Assembly: GCA_963737015.1 (NCBI GenBank)
Contig: CAVTQZ010000001.1
Coordinates: forward strand, 2,649,060 to 2,713,059
Reading direction: 5' to 3'
DNA: 64,000 nucleotides
Source: CAVTQZ01 sp963737015
GTDB taxonomy: Bacteria; Actinomycetota; Acidimicrobiia; Acidimicrobiales; UBA8190
Within the stretch, counting starts at the first letter, position 1. Each line of letters begins with the position of its first letter. The position numbers and the translations under genes were made by a program. The notes beneath the pieces are model-generated. The model was given only the letters and a program-made list of their open reading frames with translations, searched no databases and was not told the DNA's origin. Shown in pieces: positions 61,159-64,000 of the stretch.

Positions 61159-64000
61159 CTGTGACTGTCTCAGCCTCCCGCGCTGTTTGTACACCCTCTG
61201 CGTGTACAGGTCCATTAACACTCTGCGAAACTCCTCGTCGTCCAGAACCTTTTTGAAGATGGCTTCATTCTCGTCCATCCGGGCTGACGACCGTGCCCAT
61301 GAACTTGTCATCGAACACTAACTTGAAGTTCTCCGGCGTATTGCTCTTGGCCTGAGCCACGACTTCGGAATCCGCAAGCCAGCTTTCCTCAAACTGGTCG
61401 AACAGGAGCTTGTCTCGCTCGTCCAAGTTCAGTCCAAACCGTTCATTCAGCTCGTCGATGATTTGGGAGAGGCTCTCCACCTGCTGGTCGTCCTGCTTGC
61501 CTCGACCCTCTCCGAAGATGGTCTTCACCTCGCCACCCTCGCCCTCCAGGGAAAGCGACCCCTCGAAGGTGACCACGTTCTTCAGGTGACTGAGCGCTAC
61601 CTCCGTACCGAGGTCGAGGTGCTCGACCGTGGTCTGGTCACGGAGTTTTGCGGAAAGGGCCTTACAGTAGACGTAATCGCGTTCCAGTTTGGAGTCCCCG
61701 AAGTCGACCACCTGGGATAGGAAGGAATATGTGCGGACGAACTTGTCGAGCACGTCCTTAAATGCGAAACGGTCGTCTTCTGACAGGGCACGAAACCTTT
61801 CCGCCGCCTTGTCCAAAAGGCCGTAGACGCCTCCGTGGGCCTTAGGGTCGGGAGTCGTAACCAATAGCTCAACGGTTGCCATTATCTCCTCCGGGCGGAG
61901 GACATCGAAGTAGTCAAGCGCAGCGCGAGTGTCGTAGAGCAGGTTCGGGTCAGTTGGCGGGGCAACCGTGGCTCCGTAGTAAGGCTCGAACGCCTTGACG
62001 ATGTCGCCGGTGTCGTTGCGAAAGTCTAAAACGAACGTCGAGTCCTTTAAAGGAGGGAGTATGCGGTTGAGCCGTGAGAGGGTCTGAACCGCCGCAAGGC
62101 CGCTCAAAACCTTGTCTACATACATCGTGTGCAAAAGGGGCTGGTCAAAGCCCGTCTGGAACTTCTCAGCCACGATGAGAACCTGGTAGTCGTCGGAACC
62201 GAACCTCTCAGCCGTTTGTGTGTCGGGAAAGGCGTTCGTTTGCGATTCGGTGTAATCCAGGCCCTTGTCGATGACCTTGCCCGAGAACGCTACGAGTGCA
62301 GCGATGTCTGTATAGCCCTTTGACTTGATGTACTTGTCGATAGCTTGCTTGTAGCGCACGGCGTGGAGGCGAGAAGAAGTTACGACCATTGCCTTCGCCT
62401 TACCGCCAATCTTGGGAGCTGTGTGCGTGCGGAAGTGCTCGACGATGATTTCGGCGTTCTGGGCGAGATTCGACGGGTGGAGGGAGACGAACTTCGCGAT
62501 GGCGTGTTTCGCCTTCGGTGCCTCGTACTTCGGGTCATCCGCGACGGCCTTTTCGACCTTCCAGAAGGTCTGGTACGTCGTGTAGTTGGCGAGCACATCA
62601 AGGATGAAGCCCTCTTCGATGGCCTGCCGCTTGTCGGGTAAAGGTGAAAGGCCCCGAACCTGTTGGTTGCCTTGTCATAGGTACCGAACATCTCCAGTGT
62701 GCGAGCCTTAGGGGTCGTGGTAAAAGCAAAGAAGGAGAGGTTCGGCTGATGGCCACGAGCTGCGACGGCCTTTGCCAGAGCTTCCTCCACGGGGTCAGCA
62801 GCCTGGGTGATGAAGCCTGCATCCTCGGCTTCGGCAGCGGTCAACTCCTGCTCTTCAGTCCCCAGAGGACCATCTTTAGGTCCTTGGCTGCTTCGCCCGT
62901 CTGAGACGAGTGCGCTTCGTCAACGATGACTCCGTACTTGCGGCTCGGAAGCGTCCCAATCTTTTCTAAGACGAAGGGGAACTTCTGGATAGTCGTGATG
63001 ATGACCCGTGCTTGCTCACCCTGTAACGCCTCCGCGAGCTGGGCGGAGTCCTTCTCGATTTTCACCACGACGCCGTGGACGTGCTCGAACTGGTAAATGG
63101 TGTCTTGGAGCTGGCGGTCGAGGATGGCACGGTTGGTGATAACCACGACCTTGTCGAAAACTTTTGTGTCGTTAGAGTCGTGGAGGTTCGAGAGCCGATG
63201 GGCCGAGCCAGGCGATGGTGTTCGACTTGCCCGAGCCCGCAGAATGCTCAACGAGGTAGTTCTTACCTGCACCATTCGCCTTGGCGTCAGATTCCAGGGC
63301 GAGCACCGCATCCCACTGGTGGTACCGAGGAAAAGATGGTCTTCTCAGCCGCCTTTCTCGCAGCGATGGAGCCTTGGAGGCCGGTCGACGTTGATGAACC
63401 GAGCGAGGATGTCCATCCACGAATCGTGTGGGGAGACCTTCTCCATAAGTTAGCAGGTGCGATGACCATTTGGATTCGGTGGATTCCCAGCTCCGCCATC
63501 GTGTCCGAGGTTGAAAGGAAGGAACACGGCCTCGCACAGGCGAGCCTGGTAGTCATCGCCATCACGTCAGGGTCGACAGCGAAGTGGACGAGTGCTCGAC
63601 TCGAAAGGGTCACGTTCTTGGGCGTCCCGGTCGGTTCGGTACTGGGTTCATGGCCTCTTCGATGTTCTGGTGGGTGAGAGGGTTCTTTAGTTCCGCGGTG
63701 GCGGTGGGAATGCCGTTCACAAGGAGGACGACGTTCATTTTGTTGTTCGAGGTGGCCTCGTAGGGGAACTGGCGGGTAATACTGACGCGGTTGGCCTCGT
63801 AGAGGTGCTGGAAATTCGGGTGTGAGGCCGTGGGCTGGTTTGAAGAACGCCAGGCGGAGGGTTACCGCCAAGGTCGATTACTCCGTGACGGAGAACGTCG
63901 ACCGTGCCGCGGTCTGTCGAGTTCGCTGGCTAGGCGCTTGGAGAAGCCGCGTTCCAGCGGCGTCGGGGTCGTCGCCGTAAAGGCCGAGGAGGGCGCTCCC
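61159..64000 (-). pseudogene. hsdR: Type I restriction enzyme HsdR subunit, partial and frameshifted
   Basis: The gene runs leftward from beyond the window end. Recovered in order across at least six frame changes: an N-terminal endonuclease part (fragments only), Walker A EHSAGSGKSNTIAWL (about 63240), DEAH box GVIVDEAHSSQTG (about 62920), then a long clean stretch 61265-62596 with VVTSSRLHAVRYKQAID, LIVAEKFQTGFDQPLLHTMY and VQTLSRLNR (helicase motifs), and the C-terminal VLDDEEFRRVLMDLYTQRVY after a last shift at about 61275. HsdR translocates DNA and cuts unmethylated DNA with HsdM/HsdS, which are not in view. Confidence 0.8.

Overview
The window is a GC-rich actinobacterial chromosome segment. 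Support comes from an F420-dependent LLM-class oxidoreductase, a Rv2466c-like mycothiol-type thioredoxin-fold protein, a MarP-like periplasmic protease, an SRP RNA next to dnaX and tadA, and very frequent 4-base start/stop overlaps. An uncultured Acidimicrobiia-like lineage is my best guess, but the sequence alone does not prove it.

Backbone, left part (1-17.2 kb): the tail of a branched-chain-amino-acid type ABC transporter operon (LivF end, two envelope proteins, lipoprotein receptor, fused LivH-LivM permease, membrane-anchored beta-propeller). Next comes an ethylmalonyl-CoA pathway module (epimerase and crotonyl-CoA carboxylase/reductase, divergent from a thiolase). After that are an NlpC/P60 hydrolase broken by a frameshift, recR-dnaX, SRP RNA, tRNA-Ser(GGA), tadA, a YaaH-like membrane protein and an F420 oxidoreductase.

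Islands at tRNA-Ser(CGA) (17.2-36.2 kb): a 40-bp copy of the 5' half of tRNA-Ser(CGA) lies at 17223. The complete tRNA is at 30985 and a diverged 3' half is at 36128. Element A (17.26-30.98 kb) carries a tyrosine integrase, an excisionase, a MobF relaxase cut by an IS256-family element, a TIGR02391-like protein and a DUF4062-STAND NTPase coupled to an unknown partner. Cassette B (31.0-36.1 kb) holds one six-gene operon: PqqD-like protein, HprK-like kinase, two glycosyltransferases, lasso-peptide B2-type transglutaminase-fold protease and a PF14907 nucleotidyltransferase. It looks like a RiPP-maturation operon without the usual asparagine-synthetase-type cyclase.

Backbone, right part (36.2-52.6 kb): GYD protein, thioredoxin-fold protein, MBL hydrolase, glucose-dehydrogenase-like and GH15 genes (both with many frameshifts), MarP-like protease, RDD protein, GlcD-like oxidase with a ThDP enzyme, peroxiredoxin, ComF-like protein, two VOC proteins, a DGPF protein with an ECF42-like sigma factor, and a ParB-like protein with a phosphoribosyltransferase.

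Accessory region (52.7-64 kb), more AT-rich by eye: a small membrane protein, a GAF histidine kinase, and a response regulator whose output is a retropepsin-like aspartic protease (DTGSS plus a second GRD motif). Then come a PD-(D/E)xK-NACHT STAND ATPase, fragments, a membrane protein and a type I restriction HsdR. I read it as a defence island; the kinase / receiver-protease pair is the most unusual system here.

Many conserved genes are split by single-base indels, several in C, G or T runs, while the protein stays conserved across the break. At least part of this is probably sequencing error, so the frameshifted genes below may be intact in the organism.
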